Shown here: in pieces, positions 45,233 to 54,174 of the stretch
How the letters are laid out: every line of letters begins with the position of its first letter
Position numbering within the stretch: position 1 is the stretch's first letter
Assembly (NCBI RefSeq): GCF_001661915.1
Contig: NZ_LYWY01000006.1
Span: 1-64,000 of the forward strand
Length of the DNA stretch: 64,000 nt
Direction of reading: 5' to 3'
Source: Croceicoccus pelagius
GTDB taxonomy: Bacteria; Pseudomonadota; Alphaproteobacteria; Sphingomonadales; Sphingomonadaceae
Translations under genes and position numbers: made by a program
The notes under the pieces: generated by a model
Databases searched by the model: none
The model's input: only the letters and a program-made list of their open reading frames with translations
What the model was told of the DNA's origin: nothing

Positions 45233-45335
45233 GGGATACTCCTGCGATTGAATGTGCGTTTGCAGGAATAACCGGATTTGGCAGGTGCGGTTCCGGGGAA
45301 AGGCGAATCGTCGCGCCTCGCCAAGTTCGGACCCC

Positions 45336-45381
45336 AAAAAGCACTTCGCCCCGCTCGCCGGGTGGCAAGCGGGGCGAAGTG
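45336..45381 (-). terminator. Rho-independent terminator of tRNA-Arg
   Basis: A 14-bp stem, CACTTCGCCCCGCT (45342-45355) with AGCGGGGCGAAGTG (45368-45381), followed on the minus strand by five T residues (complement of 45336-45340). It starts 2 nt beyond the tRNA 3' end. Confidence 0.85.
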
Positions 45382-45382
45382 T

Positions 45383-45459
45383 TGGCGCGCCCGAAAGGAT
45401 TCGAACCTCTGACCCCCAGATTCGTAGTCTGGTGCTCTATCCAGCTGAGCTACGGGCGC
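45383..45459 (-). tRNA. tRNA-Arg (anticodon ACG)
   Basis: 77 nt including CCA. The acceptor GCGCCCG pairs with CGGGCGC, the anticodon loop CTACGAA gives ACG and the T-arm is GGTTCGAATCC. A strong hairpin terminator follows directly. Confidence 0.97.
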
Positions 45460-45515
45460 GCTGTGGAGCCGGCATTTAGGCGGGGGGTCAGAGCTTGGCA
45501 AGCCCCCCACGCAGG

Positions 45516-45935
45516 TTATTTTTCACAAGCCTGAAATAATCTCTCACTCTGCGACTGCGACAGCAGGATACGGTCCAGCGGAGCAAGGTCCAGAACCTCG
45601 CATGCGCCCCGGTCGCACCACGCAATGCCCTCGCCCTCGAGCGCGCGTGGCTCTCCTGACCAGTGCCGACATATGTAAAGAAGGATTACAAGTTCGCCGC
45701 TCGCTCCGGGCGGCGGCGGTCCGTTCACGAAGGATAACGGCTCAAGCCACGCCGGATCGACCGCGATTCCCAGTTCTTCGCGCAATTCTCGGGCAAGCGC
45801 GGCATCAGGCGATTCGCCTTTATCAACCTTTCCGCCCGGAAACTCCCACAAGCCACCATGATGCTTGCTCAAGGGACGCTGGTGCAGAAGCGTACGGCCC
45901 GCCCCATCTAATAGCGCTGCTGCAACGACTAACAT
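45516..45935 (-). CDS. MutT-like Nudix hydrolase
   Basis: 139 aa with a complete Nudix box (residues about 37-59: GGKVDKGESPDAALARELRE then ELGI), preceded by LWEFPGGK as in MutT. It probably cleans 8-oxo-dGTP or a similar nucleotide; the substrate is inferred. Its start lies 125 nt from the first Flp pilin, divergent. Confidence 0.88.
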   Translation of the reverse strand: MLVVAAALLDGAGRTLLHQRPLSKHHGGLWEFPGGKVDKGESPDAALARELREELGIAVDPAWLEPLSFVNGPPPPGASGELVILLYICRHWSGEPRALEGEGIAWCDRGACEVLDLAPLDRILLSQSQSERLFQACEK

Positions 45936-46060
45936 GGTTTCACGCCTGTTTACCCGGAGAAGGTGTCGGAAAGTTTTTCAATGGGGTGGCTGCTCTAAAC
46001 CAAAATTTAAGAACTGACCGCCATTCTCGGTGACGGACCACAGGAAGAGGCCCGGAACCA

Positions 46061-46246
46061 ATGTTGACCACCATCGCAAAATTTCGCGACGACGAGAACG
46101 GGGCGACCGCCATTGAATATGGCCTGATCGTCGCGCTCATCGGCATCGCAATGATGGTGGGTCTCAACGGCGTTGCGGGCGCTACCAACAACATGTGGAC
46201 CTATGTTGCTGACAGCACAACTGAAGCAATGCAAAAATCTGGATAG
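46061..46246 (+). CDS. Flp/Fap-type IVb pilin 1
   Basis: 61 aa. The prepilin motif is DENG-ATAIEYGLIVALIG, with cleavage after Gly and Glu at +5 followed by Tyr, as in Flp pilins. One hydrophobic helix (about 16-45) is followed by a short polar tail. It is assembled by Tad machinery, none of which is present in this window. Confidence 0.9.
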   Translation: MLTTIAKFRDDENGATAIEYGLIVALIGIAMMVGLNGVAGATNNMWTYVADSTTEAMQKSG

Positions 46247-46310
46247 GTTTACGCATTATTCAGAATTTGTGTCTAGGCAAGTAAACGCTCGAAACATGAA
46301 CTGGGGGCAC

Positions 46311-46324
46311 CGAAGTTAACTTCG
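46311..46324. promoter_or_regulatory. 14-bp palindrome between the two pilin genes
   Basis: CGAAGTTAACTTCG is perfectly self-complementary and lies 57 nt before the second pilin ATG. A candidate operator. The core GTTAAC is the same as in the cluster upstream of the LapG-like gene. Confidence 0.45.
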
Positions 46325-46380
46325 CCAGTACTTGATTAGGGCCGGGTGAACATAAGTAAATTTGAACCAGGAGACCTACC

Positions 46381-46557
46381 ATGCAGTTTTTCAAGAACCT
46401 TCTCGCTGACGAATCCGGCGCGACCGCAATCGAATACGGCCTGATCGCCGCTCTCATCGCAGTCGCCTGCATCGCGACCCTGACCGCTGTCGGTTCGGAA
46501 CTGAACGAAACGTTCGGCACCGTCGAAACGGCTCTGACGACCGCGAACGGCAACTAA
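46381..46557 (+). CDS. Flp/Fap-type IVb pilin 2
   Basis: 58 aa. The prepilin site is DESG-ATAIEYGLIAALIA, followed by the hydrophobic helix and a Thr/Glu-rich C-terminus ending TANGN. AGGAG lies 9 nt before the ATG. It is separate from pilin 1 by 134 nt and followed by a strong terminator, so it may be transcribed on its own. Confidence 0.9.
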   Translation: MQFFKNLLADESGATAIEYGLIAALIAVACIATLTAVGSELNETFGTVETALTTANGN

Positions 46558-46582
46558 TAGACGGTACTACCGTTCTTGAGCG

Positions 46583-46618
46583 AGCGGGCGGCAGGAAACT
46601 GCCGCCCGCTTTGCGTTT
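46583..46618 (+). terminator. Rho-independent terminator of the pilin 2 gene
   Basis: AGCGGGCGGCAG (46583-46594) and CTGCCGCCCGCT (46599-46610) pair perfectly around a GAAA tetraloop, followed by TTGCGTTT. Confidence 0.85.
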
Positions 46619-46647
46619 GGGGCCTGCAATTTAACCAGGTCACGACG

Positions 46648-46686
46648 AAAAAAAGGGCGCGGCGGCATTTGCCATCGCGCCCTTTT
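46648..46686 (-). terminator. Terminator of the M48 peptidase gene, possibly bidirectional
   Basis: On the minus strand AAAAGGGCGCG pairs with CGCGCCCTTTT around a 14-nt loop and runs into T7 (complement of 46648-46654). It is 16 nt past the peptidase stop. Confidence 0.85.
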
Positions 46687-46701
46687 GGTGTCTGGAATAG
46701 A

Positions 46702-48207
46702 TCAGTAGGTAACGATCTTGACCTTCTGCCCGACCTGGAGCGAACTGTTGCTGTCCAGCGAGTTGAGGACCAGGAAGCGCTCCATCTTGTAATTGTCGTA
46801 AGCCATTCGGCTTGCCAGAGACGAGAGGGTGTCGCCAGACCTGACAGTGACGACATCGATCTTGCGTGCCTTCACGGCGGCCGCCTGCGTTGCGTCGATC
46901 CGCTGCATGCTCGAATACATCGAATTGAACACACCCGCGTTGCCCGCCTGCGTGATCGTCACGAAGTGGAAAGCCTGCGAGTTCGAGAATTCGTAGGCGA
47001 AGACGGTGACGTCCACCGCACCATTACCCGAATCGACACGCGCGGTACCGTAGGCGGCGGGAATGCCGTTCACGGTCGTGCGCTGGATCGAGGACGGCGT
47101 GATCTGCTGCTGTCCGTTGGTCAGCCCGTTGAACGCGTTCTGGATGTACGTGTTCATGTCGCCGTTGTAGGAACCGGCGGTAAGCTGGCCCTTGCCCGAC
47201 TGGCCGCTGATCGACACGGCCTGCGTGCCATTGACCATGAAGTAGCCGCTTGGAACGCTGAACTTGAAGCGATAGACTGGGTGGATGAACGTATTGCCTT
47301 CAACCACGCCCTGCTTCGGATCATCACCATACATCATGCCGTCGATGCGGGTCAGGAAGGTGTCCTTGTTGGTCACGTTGCCCGGCATGCCCTGAGCCTC
47401 GGTCAGGGCGCGGCTGACGCGGCTGGCGGGATCCGGGTGGGTCGATGCCCATTCCGGCACCTGGTTCGAAGACCCCATGCGCTGCGCATCGAGTGCGTTC
47501 TGCGCGGCGAGGCTCTGCAGCACGGTCGCCATCGCCCGCGGGTCGTACCCGGCATTCGACAGATAGGCGATGCCCAGATCGTCGGCCTGAATTTCCTGGC
47601 TACGCGAATACTTGAGCGTCAGAAGCTGCGAACCCTGCATGGCAAGCTGCTGGCCCAGCTGGCCGATCTGGCTGTTGCCGAACAGGACACCCGACAGGAT
47701 CGCGCCGACAGCGCCAAGGATCGAGTTCTGTTGCGCCGCCTGCTGGCGCTGCTGCGCATGACGGGCGGCGACGTGGCCGACTTCGTGACCCAGCACGCCG
47801 GCCAGTTCGGCCTCGTTGTCCATCAGGGCGACGAGTTCACGCGTGGTGTAGATATAGCCGCCCGGAATCGCGAAGGCGTTGTTTACCGGCGAATTGAGGA
47901 GCGTGACGGTAAACGCGGTACGCGCATCGCCAAGGCCCGACTGGACCGCGATATTCTTGCCGACCTGTTCGACGTAGGCTGCCTGCGGGCCGGTATAGGC
48001 GCCGCCGAATTCGGCGAGAAGCTGCGGATGCGCCTCTGCGCCCAGCTGGCGTTCCTGTGCGGTCATCACGGCGGCCTGGCCGGGTGTGACCGGCGCGGTG
48101 GACGTCGCTGCACAGCCGCCCAGGGCAAGCGCAAGCGCGCCCGCAGAGGCGAGCGCGGCGAACCGGCTGGTTCTGGAAGAATTTTTCTTGGCAGACGGGA
48201 TCGGCAT
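46702..48207 (-). CDS. Lipoprotein M48 metalloprotease with C-terminal LysM domain (BepA-like)
   Basis: 501 aa from the ATG at 48207 (GAGGAG 6 nt upstream). It has a lipoprotein signal ending LGGC (about residue 32). The M48 peptidase motif HEVGHVAARH (H-E-x2-H) sits in the first half, followed by the metal-binding AELAG-type region and EIQADDLGIAYLSNAGYDP, where the third ligand Glu is. A LysM domain ends the protein (VRSGDTLSSLASRMAYDNY, KVKIVTY), binding peptidoglycan. It is a probable quality-control protease of outer-membrane proteins. The LysM fusion differs from the TPR-bearing BepA of gammaproteobacteria. Confidence 0.9.
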   Translation of the reverse strand: MPIPSAKKNSSRTSRFAALASAGALALALGGCAATSTAPVTPGQAAVMTAQERQLGAEAHPQLLAEFGGAYTGPQAAYVEQVGKNIAVQSGLGDARTAFTVTLLNSPVNNAFAIPGGYIYTTRELVALMDNEAELAGVLGHEVGHVAARHAQQRQQAAQQNSILGAVGAILSGVLFGNSQIGQLGQQLAMQGSQLLTLKYSRSQEIQADDLGIAYLSNAGYDPRAMATVLQSLAAQNALDAQRMGSSNQVPEWASTHPDPASRVSRALTEAQGMPGNVTNKDTFLTRIDGMMYGDDPKQGVVEGNTFIHPVYRFKFSVPSGYFMVNGTQAVSISGQSGKGQLTAGSYNGDMNTYIQNAFNGLTNGQQQITPSSIQRTTVNGIPAAYGTARVDSGNGAVDVTVFAYEFSNSQAFHFVTITQAGNAGVFNSMYSSMQRIDATQAAAVKARKIDVVTVRSGDTLSSLASRMAYDNYKMERFLVLNSLDSNSSLQVGQKVKIVTY

Positions 48208-48333
48208 CTTCGGCTCCTCGATCATATAGCTAAAGAGGAGCCTCCACCCTGCGACGGATGGCGAACGTCCCCTCGTTCGAGGATAAAAACCGGAGATGCC
48301 GGGGGTTTGTTCCCGACACCTACCCAAAAGGTA

Positions 48334-49302
48334 TCAGGCGAGAGATCCGATCTGGAGAAAGCGCCTGGCCCGCGCGTCGCGCAAATTGTCTGCGCTCTTG
48401 CCCGAAAGCCCGCCCAGTTCCTTGGCAATCGCCATGCCAAGCGACTTGGCAGCAGCCACCGGATCGCGGTGCGCACCGCCAAGCGGTTCGGGCACAATCG
48501 AATCGATCACGCCAAGCTGCTTCAGGTCCTGCGCGGTCACACGCATCGCCTCTGCCGCGTCGGGGGCACGATCGGCGGTGCGCCACAGGATCGAGGCGCA
48601 GCCTTCAGGGCTGATCACCGAATAGACCGCGTTTTCCATCATCAACACGCGTTCGGCGCTGGCAAGGGCAACCGCACCGCCCGAACCGCCCTCGCCCACG
48701 ATGGCGGCGACCATCGGTACCGGCAGGTTGAGGCACGCCTCGGTCGCGCGGGCGATGGCTTCGGCTTGTCCGCGTTCTTCGGCTTCGACACCGGGGAATG
48801 CGCCAGAAGTGTCAACGAGCGTGACGACCGGAAGGCCGAATTTGCCCGCCATTTCCATCAGGCGGATCGCCTTGCGATAGCCTTCGGGCTTGCCCATGCC
48901 GAAATTGTGCCTGATCCGCGACTGCGTGTCGTTGCCCTTTTCGTGGCCGATCACCATGACCTTGATACCGCCTTCGGGCGTGTCGAGCGTGGCGAAACCG
49001 CCAAGGATCGCCTGATCGTCGGCAAAGGCGCGGTCACCGCCCAGCGGCACGAAATCGGTAAAGGCGTGTTCGATGTAGTCGCCGAAATGCGGACGCGACG
49101 GATGACGCGCGACTTGCGTCTTCTGCCAAGGCGTCAGCGACTTGTAAATCGAGGCAAGCTGCCCCTGCGCCTTCTTTTCAAGGCGCTCCACTTCCGCGTC
49201 GATATCGACGGCGACATCGTCCTGATCGGCGGCGGTACGCAGCTCAGCAATGCGGCGCTCCAGCTCGGCCAGCGGCTTTTCGAATTCGAGATAACTGGTC
49301 AT
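48334..49302 (-). CDS. accA: Acetyl-CoA carboxylase carboxyltransferase subunit alpha
   Basis: 322 aa from the ATG at 49302 (MTSYLEFEK). Family motifs: [88 protein letters not shown] and [11 protein letters not shown]. It transfers carboxyl to acetyl-CoA in the first step of fatty-acid synthesis. It starts 10 nt after xerD. Confidence 0.95.
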   Translation of the reverse strand: MTSYLEFEKPLAELERRIAELRTAADQDDVAVDIDAEVERLEKKAQGQLASIYKSLTPWQKTQVARHPSRPHFGDYIEHAFTDFVPLGGDRAFADDQAILGGFATLDTPEGGIKVMVIGHEKGNDTQSRIRHNFGMGKPEGYRKAIRLMEMAGKFGLPVVTLVDTSGAFPGVEAEERGQAEAIARATEACLNLPVPMVAAIVGEGGSGGAVALASAERVLMMENAVYSVISPEGCASILWRTADRAPDAAEAMRVTAQDLKQLGVIDSIVPEPLGGAHRDPVAAAKSLGMAIAKELGGLSGKSADNLRDARARRFLQIGSLA

Positions 49303-49312
49303 CGCACTTGCG

Positions 49313-50218
49313 CTAGTCGTCCTTCGCGGGCGGGGCAAGTGGGATAGGCGCACCTCTGCCCAGAGGATGCCGCGCGTTCACCAGTTCGACGAGCCGCGCC
49401 GAATCGACATGGGTGTAGATCTGTGTGGTGGCGATATCGGCATGACCGAGCAGGGTCTGGAGAACGCGCAAGTCCGCCCCGCCCTCCAGCAGATGGGTCG
49501 CAAAGGCATGGCGCAGGACGTGCGGGCTGACCGATTCGGGGGCAAGCCCTGCCCTGCCCGCCAGTTCGCGGAGCATCTGGAAGAGCCGGATGCGGCTGAT
49601 ATGCTTGCCGCGCGAGGGGAAGACATAGCGCCCGCCCTTTGGTCGCACCTCAAGCCAGCGCGACATCGCGGCGCGGGCGCGGCTCGACATCGGGACCATA
49701 CGCTGCTGTCCGCCTTTGCCGACGATCGTCAGCAGCGGCGCATCGCGCGGGACGGTGTCCATCGTGAGCGAAACCAGTTCCGTCGCGCGCAGGCCCGAGC
49801 CGTAGAGCATTTCGAGCAGGGCCAGCATACGGATCGCATGGGGTTGACCGGTCGCCGCCTCTTCCTCTGCCAGCGTCAGCATAGCCAACACCTGCTCCTT
49901 GCTGAGGAGGCGTGGCAACGGGCGGCGGATGCGAGGGCGCGGCAAGGCGTCGGACGGATCGTCGTCGCGATAGCCTTCATCGATCAGGAAGCCGAAATAC
50001 TGACGAATGGCGGAACAACGCCGCGCAAGGCTGGACGGCGCGAGCTCCGCCCACGCTTTGCCCAACCCCGACAGGTCAGACGGCTGCGCATCGGCGAGAA
50101 TCGGCACTTCCTGCTCTGCCGCCTCCAGGTCGCGGCGATAGGCGGCAAGAGTGTTCGCCGCCGCCCCGCGTTCGGCGGCCAGCATTTGCAGAAAATCGTC
50201 TATGCCCGGCGTTTTCAT
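49313..50218 (-). CDS. xerD: Tyrosine recombinase XerD
   Basis: 301 aa. An N-terminal core-binding domain (about 1-95) is followed by the catalytic domain with the Arg in [12 protein letters not shown], the His-x-x-Arg in [15 protein letters not shown], a His in [11 protein letters not shown] and the Tyr in QIYTHVD. It resolves chromosome dimers at dif together with XerC, which is not in the window. It lies between the large unknown exported protein and accA, all on the minus strand. It is a housekeeping recombinase and is not part of the tRNA-Gly islet. Confidence 0.93.
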   Translation of the reverse strand: MKTPGIDDFLQMLAAERGAAANTLAAYRRDLEAAEQEVPILADAQPSDLSGLGKAWAELAPSSLARRCSAIRQYFGFLIDEGYRDDDPSDALPRPRIRRPLPRLLSKEQVLAMLTLAEEEAATGQPHAIRMLALLEMLYGSGLRATELVSLTMDTVPRDAPLLTIVGKGGQQRMVPMSSRARAAMSRWLEVRPKGGRYVFPSRGKHISRIRLFQMLRELAGRAGLAPESVSPHVLRHAFATHLLEGGADLRVLQTLLGHADIATTQIYTHVDSARLVELVNARHPLGRGAPIPLAPPAKDD

Positions 50219-50232
50219 CCGAGCCGTTCCCG

Positions 50233-52149
50233 TCAGGCGCGAGTGACCGCTTCGGCCGCGATCATCCTCGCTTCTGCACCAAGGCCAACTTCATTGAGCG
50301 CCTTGACGATGTGGTAGAGGTGCACCGGCGTCATCTGCGACCAGCTGTCCCCCTGCATCCCGAGCGCCATGAGGTATGTCACGAGCACCTGGTTCTTGCG
50401 CGAGGCAGCGAGGTCGATCGCGCGGGTCCAGCGGGTTTCGCGACCGAGATCGAAACCCAGCACGCCCGAAAGCTCGTTCGATTTGTCAGGAGCCATGCGG
50501 CCGAGCCCAGCGAGCGAGGCCACGAGGAACTGCGAACGCCGCTGCGAGGTACTCTCGTCCTCGTCCATGAAGGTTCGAACCGCGCTTTCGCTGACGGTTT
50601 CGCTCAGCGCCGGGCTGCCGACCATCAGCACACCCCAACCGAGGCTGCCGGTCTGTACCGTGCTGCCCCAGCGGACCGCGTTCGCGTCGAGCCCCGCCGC
50701 CATCATCGCGCCGATCAGCAGGCCCGCATCGGCCTCGAACGCGGGATCGATCGGCAGCCGAGCCGCAGCATAGGCGGTCATCACGAGGCGCGTGTAGAAC
50801 CGCTTGGACAAGTCCTTCTCGCCCCAGATGTCGCGCATGGCGGCGAGGCGTTCTTCAGGCTCACCCACATAGGCTTCACGCAGCAGCGACGCGCGTGAAG
50901 CTTCTTCGCCGTCGATCTCCGGGTCGGAATAGATCTGCGAATAGAGGTCGACCAGTGCAGTGCTGGACAGAACGCCCTCACCCGCTGCCATGTCCGCGGC
51001 CCGCGCACGCTGCACCAGCGGGACCGCGGGCAAGATCGCGGCAAGACGTTGATACGTGGCGCCGCCCGCATCAACGAGGCTCGCCGGAACTTCGGCGCCG
51101 GTCGCCGTTGCAAGTGCATAACGCCAGACGGTCAGCTCATCGACATCGTCCCATTCCAGCGTCACCGCACGGCGCGTGCTGCCGACCGAGCCGGCATACT
51201 TCTGGGCCAGCAGCGAATCGATCTGCGTGCCTTCGCTGCGGCGACGCTGCTGTTCGATCCGGTCCATGCCGCTGCTCTCGCCCGAAAACGAGCTGCAGAT
51301 ACCGCGCAGCAATTCCCACTCGCGATCCTCTCGCGCTCGTCCGTGGAGGCGGACCATCGGGCAAGCGCCCGTGAAATCGCCGGTCGAGACGTAGGAATCG
51401 AACGCGCTGGCGATCAGCGCGGGCGAATAGTCGGCACTGTCGACTTCCTGTACCACGGCGCGCGCGATCGGCGCTTCGCCCATCCGGTTCAAAAGGCCTG
51501 CCCGCAGTGCGGCAAATTCGACGCCTTCCATCCCCTCGGGCGCGGCAAGCCTGCTGGCGAGCGCGCGGCGGGCAAGGATATGGCCCCAGCGCGAGACCAG
51601 CGCACCTTTCGTCCCCTCAAGGATGCGGCGCACGAACAGCGCCTTGTAATTGCCGAGTGAATTTTCGCGCATCCCGCCCTCGGACGGGGCGAGAATGCCG
51701 ACCACGTCGGTCGAGCGGCGCGCGGCGTCGGGAATGTCGAAAGTCGGTTTCAGGCCGAGGATCTCGTCAATCTCGTCCGTGTCCATGTCTTCAAGCTCGT
51801 CGAGGCTGGGAAGCCTTTCGAGCAGTCGGCGCGCTGCATCGGCGCGCGAGGACGATGCCGTTGTGGGCGTGGCAGACGAATTGTCGGGCACTTGCTGGAC
51901 CACCGGCTGCGATACGCTGGGCGCTGACTGTCCGCCGCCTTGCGTCGAAGTCGGCGTCGGACGCGGCGCGGGCGCGGGCGTCGGGGCCGGTGCTGGGTCG
52001 TCAAAGCCCGGCGGCAAAAGCGATTCAGGACCGTCCTGCGCGGAAAGCGCAACTACGGGAGCAGCCGCCAGCAGCGCGGCCACGAACATCGTACGCCGGG
52101 AAAAAGGACGGCGCGAAAAAGGACTGGGGTAATTTGCGGGGCGCTTCAC
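50233..52149 (-). CDS. Large exported protein of unknown function
   Basis: 638 aa from a GTG that overlaps the stop of the 51-aa gene (GTGA), with GGAG upstream, so translation is coupled. It has a twin basic start and hydrophobic segment (about 20-37, signal or anchor), a Pro/Ala-rich linker (about 50-95) and a long alpha-helical body without recognised motifs, possibly helical repeats (RWGHILARRALASRL, YSPALIASAFDSYVSTG, LGWGVLMVGSPALSE). It lies beside xerD and shares an operon with the small membrane protein. Function unknown; seen in this neighbourhood it is probably an envelope or cell-division-related scaffold, but this is a guess. Confidence 0.75.
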   Translation of the reverse strand: MKRPANYPSPFSRRPFSRRTMFVAALLAAAPVVALSAQDGPESLLPPGFDDPAPAPTPAPAPRPTPTSTQGGGQSAPSVSQPVVQQVPDNSSATPTTASSSRADAARRLLERLPSLDELEDMDTDEIDEILGLKPTFDIPDAARRSTDVVGILAPSEGGMRENSLGNYKALFVRRILEGTKGALVSRWGHILARRALASRLAAPEGMEGVEFAALRAGLLNRMGEAPIARAVVQEVDSADYSPALIASAFDSYVSTGDFTGACPMVRLHGRAREDREWELLRGICSSFSGESSGMDRIEQQRRRSEGTQIDSLLAQKYAGSVGSTRRAVTLEWDDVDELTVWRYALATATGAEVPASLVDAGGATYQRLAAILPAVPLVQRARAADMAAGEGVLSSTALVDLYSQIYSDPEIDGEEASRASLLREAYVGEPEERLAAMRDIWGEKDLSKRFYTRLVMTAYAAARLPIDPAFEADAGLLIGAMMAAGLDANAVRWGSTVQTGSLGWGVLMVGSPALSETVSESAVRTFMDEDESTSQRRSQFLVASLAGLGRMAPDKSNELSGVLGFDLGRETRWTRAIDLAASRKNQVLVTYLMALGMQGDSWSQMTPVHLYHIVKALNEVGLGAEARMIAAEAVTRA

Positions 52150-52301
52150 TGGCCGTTCTCCGACCCGCCCGGTCCTTGCTGCACCGGCAATTCCTCCTCG
52201 ATCCAGCGGGGCTCCTCGCGACCGCCGTCGATATAGGCGTAGACGAGCAGGATCAGGATTGCGAGAGCAAGGATAAGCAATACGCCCTTGGTTCCGCGCA
52301 T
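52146..52301 (-). CDS. 51-aa single-pass membrane protein
   Basis: 51 aa. A hydrophobic helix at residues about 7-22 (VLLILALAILILLVYAY) follows a basic MRGTKG start, then an acidic, Pro/Gln-rich tail (about 30-51: EEPRWIEEELPVQQG). The ATG has GGAATTTC nearby rather than a strong site. The stop overlaps the GTG of the 638-aa gene. The position and coupling suggest the two form a complex. Too short to assign to a family. Confidence 0.65.
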   Translation of the reverse strand: MRGTKGVLLILALAILILLVYAYIDGGREEPRWIEEELPVQQGPGGSENGQ

Positions 52302-52411
52302 GAAATTCCTTCTCGACCTGATCAGCTGCTCAACTTTATCGCCAATTGCGCATCGGTGACACGGGCATGGCGCTTGCGCGACCGCCTAGCGCAACTATAG
52401 GCGGGGCTGCA

Positions 52412-53047
52412 ATGGACCAGAGTGACCCCATGCCCGGCAATTCGACCGGGAATGACAACGCATCGGCGCATGACGGTGCAGCACTGCCCGATGCGCGCGC
52501 GCTGGCAGAGCTTTCGCGCAAGCTGGATCGCCCGGTCGTGCTGGTAGGCCTCATGGGGGTCGGCAAGTCGACCATCGGGCGCAAGCTGGCGCAGGCGCTG
52601 GGCACGCGGTTCGTCGATGCCGACGACGCCATCGTCGAAGCGGCACAGATGTCGATCCCCGAGATTTTCGAAAAATTCGGCGAAGCCTATTTTCGCGACG
52701 GAGAGCGTCGCGTGATCGCCCGCATCATCGAGGACATGCATGGCCACCCCGCCGTAATCGCGACCGGCGGCGGAGCCTTCGTCGATGCCGAGACCCGCGC
52801 GATGATCCTCGACAAGGCGATCGCGGTCTGGCTCGACGGCGATCTCGACGTTCTGGTCGAACGGGTGAGCCGCAAGAGCACGCGCCCCTTGTTGATCGGC
52901 AAGGACCCGCACGAAGTGCTGTCGCGGCTGATGGAAGAGCGCCGCCCGGCCTATTGCCAGGCGCATATCCGCGCTGTCAGCGATGCAGGGCCGCAGGCGG
53001 CAAGCGTGGCGCGCATCCTTGCCGCGCTGGAGGAGTACGAGGGATGA
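52412..53047 (+). CDS. aroK: Shikimate kinase
   Basis: 211 aa from the ATG at 52412; other in-frame ATGs at 52367 and 52430 are possible because there is no strong ribosome site. Walker A is GLMGVGKST, then shikimate-binding DADDAIVEAA, FRDGERRVIARI and GGGAFVDA, and the lid Arg in RPLL. It phosphorylates shikimate in the aromatic amino-acid pathway. It overlaps aroB, the usual partner. Confidence 0.93.
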   Translation: MDQSDPMPGNSTGNDNASAHDGAALPDARALAELSRKLDRPVVLVGLMGVGKSTIGRKLAQALGTRFVDADDAIVEAAQMSIPEIFEKFGEAYFRDGERRVIARIIEDMHGHPAVIATGGGAFVDAETRAMILDKAIAVWLDGDLDVLVERVSRKSTRPLLIGKDPHEVLSRLMEERRPAYCQAHIRAVSDAGPQAASVARILAALEEYEG

Positions 53048-54174
53048 GCGACATGCGCACGATCGAAGTCGAACTCGCCGGGCGCCCATACGAAGTGCGC
53101 GTCGGGCCGGGCCTGCTGGAGCGGCTTGGCGCGGAATGTGCAGGCATGCTCCGCAAGGCTACCGTTCCCGTCATCACCGATGCCCATGTCGCCTCGCTCT
53201 ATCGCGGCAAGGTCGATGCGGCGCTGAACGCCGTTGGCAAGGAAGCGCGCTGGCTGGTCCTGCCCGCGGGTGAACAGACCAAGAGCTGGGCGCACTTGGC
53301 CCACGTCATCGACTTTTTGCTGGCCGAAGGGGTCGACCGGAACGACCGGATCGTCGCGCTTGGAGGCGGGGTCATCGGTGACCTTACCGGCTTTGCAGCC
53401 GCGATCCTGAAGCGCGGCTGCGGGTTCGTGCAGGTGCCGACGACGCTTCTGGCACAAGTCGATTCCAGTGTCGGCGGCAAGACCGCGATCAACGTACCGA
53501 TGGGCAAGAACCTCGTCGGCGCGTTCCATCAGCCTGCTCTGGTGCTGGCCGACACCAATGTCCTGTCGACCCTACCGCCGCGCGAACTGCGTGCAGGTTA
53601 TGCCGAAGTCGTGAAATACGGCCTGATCGACGATGCGGACTTCTTCGACTGGTGCGAACAGCACGGCCCCGCCCTGCTGGACGGCGATGCCGACGCACGG
53701 ATCGAGGCTGTAAGCCGCTCTGTCGCAGCAAAGGCCCGCGTCGTCGCCGCTGACGAGCGGGAAACCACCGGCACCCGGGCCCTGCTCAACCTCGGTCACA
53801 CGTTCGGCCACGCGTTGGAGGCGGAGACCGGCTATTCGAGCGATCTCCTGCACGGCGAAGCCGTAGCCATCGGCATGGTCCTCGCCGCCCGCTATTCGGT
53901 GCAGCGCGGGTTGATGGAACAGCTTGAGGCAGACCGAATCGCGGCGCACTTCAAGGCTTGCGACATGAAGGCCGAGGTCTCGGAACTCGGTCTCGAATGC
54001 GGCGGTCAGAAGCTGGCCGACCACATGCTGCACGACAAGAAGATGGACGCCGGCACCCTGCCCTTCCTGCTGATGCGCGGGATCGGGCAGACCTTCCTCG
54101 CCAGGGATGTCGAAATCGGCGACGTCGCCGACTTCCTCGATGGCGAACTCAGGTCTCGCCACCCGGCTGATTGA
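53044..54174 (+). CDS. aroB: 3-Dehydroquinate synthase
   Basis: 376 aa; ATGA overlap with the aroK stop. Conserved NAD-binding and active-site blocks: GGGVIGDLTGFAAAILKRGC, VPTTLLAQVDSSVGGKTA, INVPMGKNLVGAFHQP, ELRAGYAEVVKYG, NLGHTFGHALEAE, LHGEAVAIGMV and MLHDKKMDAGTLPF. It makes 3-dehydroquinate, the second step of the shikimate pathway. Its 3' end overlaps the YetF-like gene by 26 nt (convergent). Confidence 0.96.
   Translation: MSDMRTIEVELAGRPYEVRVGPGLLERLGAECAGMLRKATVPVITDAHVASLYRGKVDAALNAVGKEARWLVLPAGEQTKSWAHLAHVIDFLLAEGVDRNDRIVALGGGVIGDLTGFAAAILKRGCGFVQVPTTLLAQVDSSVGGKTAINVPMGKNLVGAFHQPALVLADTNVLSTLPPRELRAGYAEVVKYGLIDDADFFDWCEQHGPALLDGDADARIEAVSRSVAAKARVVAADERETTGTRALLNLGHTFGHALEAETGYSSDLLHGEAVAIGMVLAARYSVQRGLMEQLEADRIAAHFKACDMKAEVSELGLECGGQKLADHMLHDKKMDAGTLPFLLMRGIGQTFLARDVEIGDVADFLDGELRSRHPAD

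Noticed and set aside
46576-49347. 923-aa plus-strand open frame opposite the M48 peptidase and accA
   Set aside because: Spans two well-supported minus-strand genes and their terminator.
49313-50218. XerD considered as recombinase for the tRNA-Gly islet
   Set aside because: It has the standard chromosome-dimer-resolution XerD form and lies far away; the islet site does not resemble dif.
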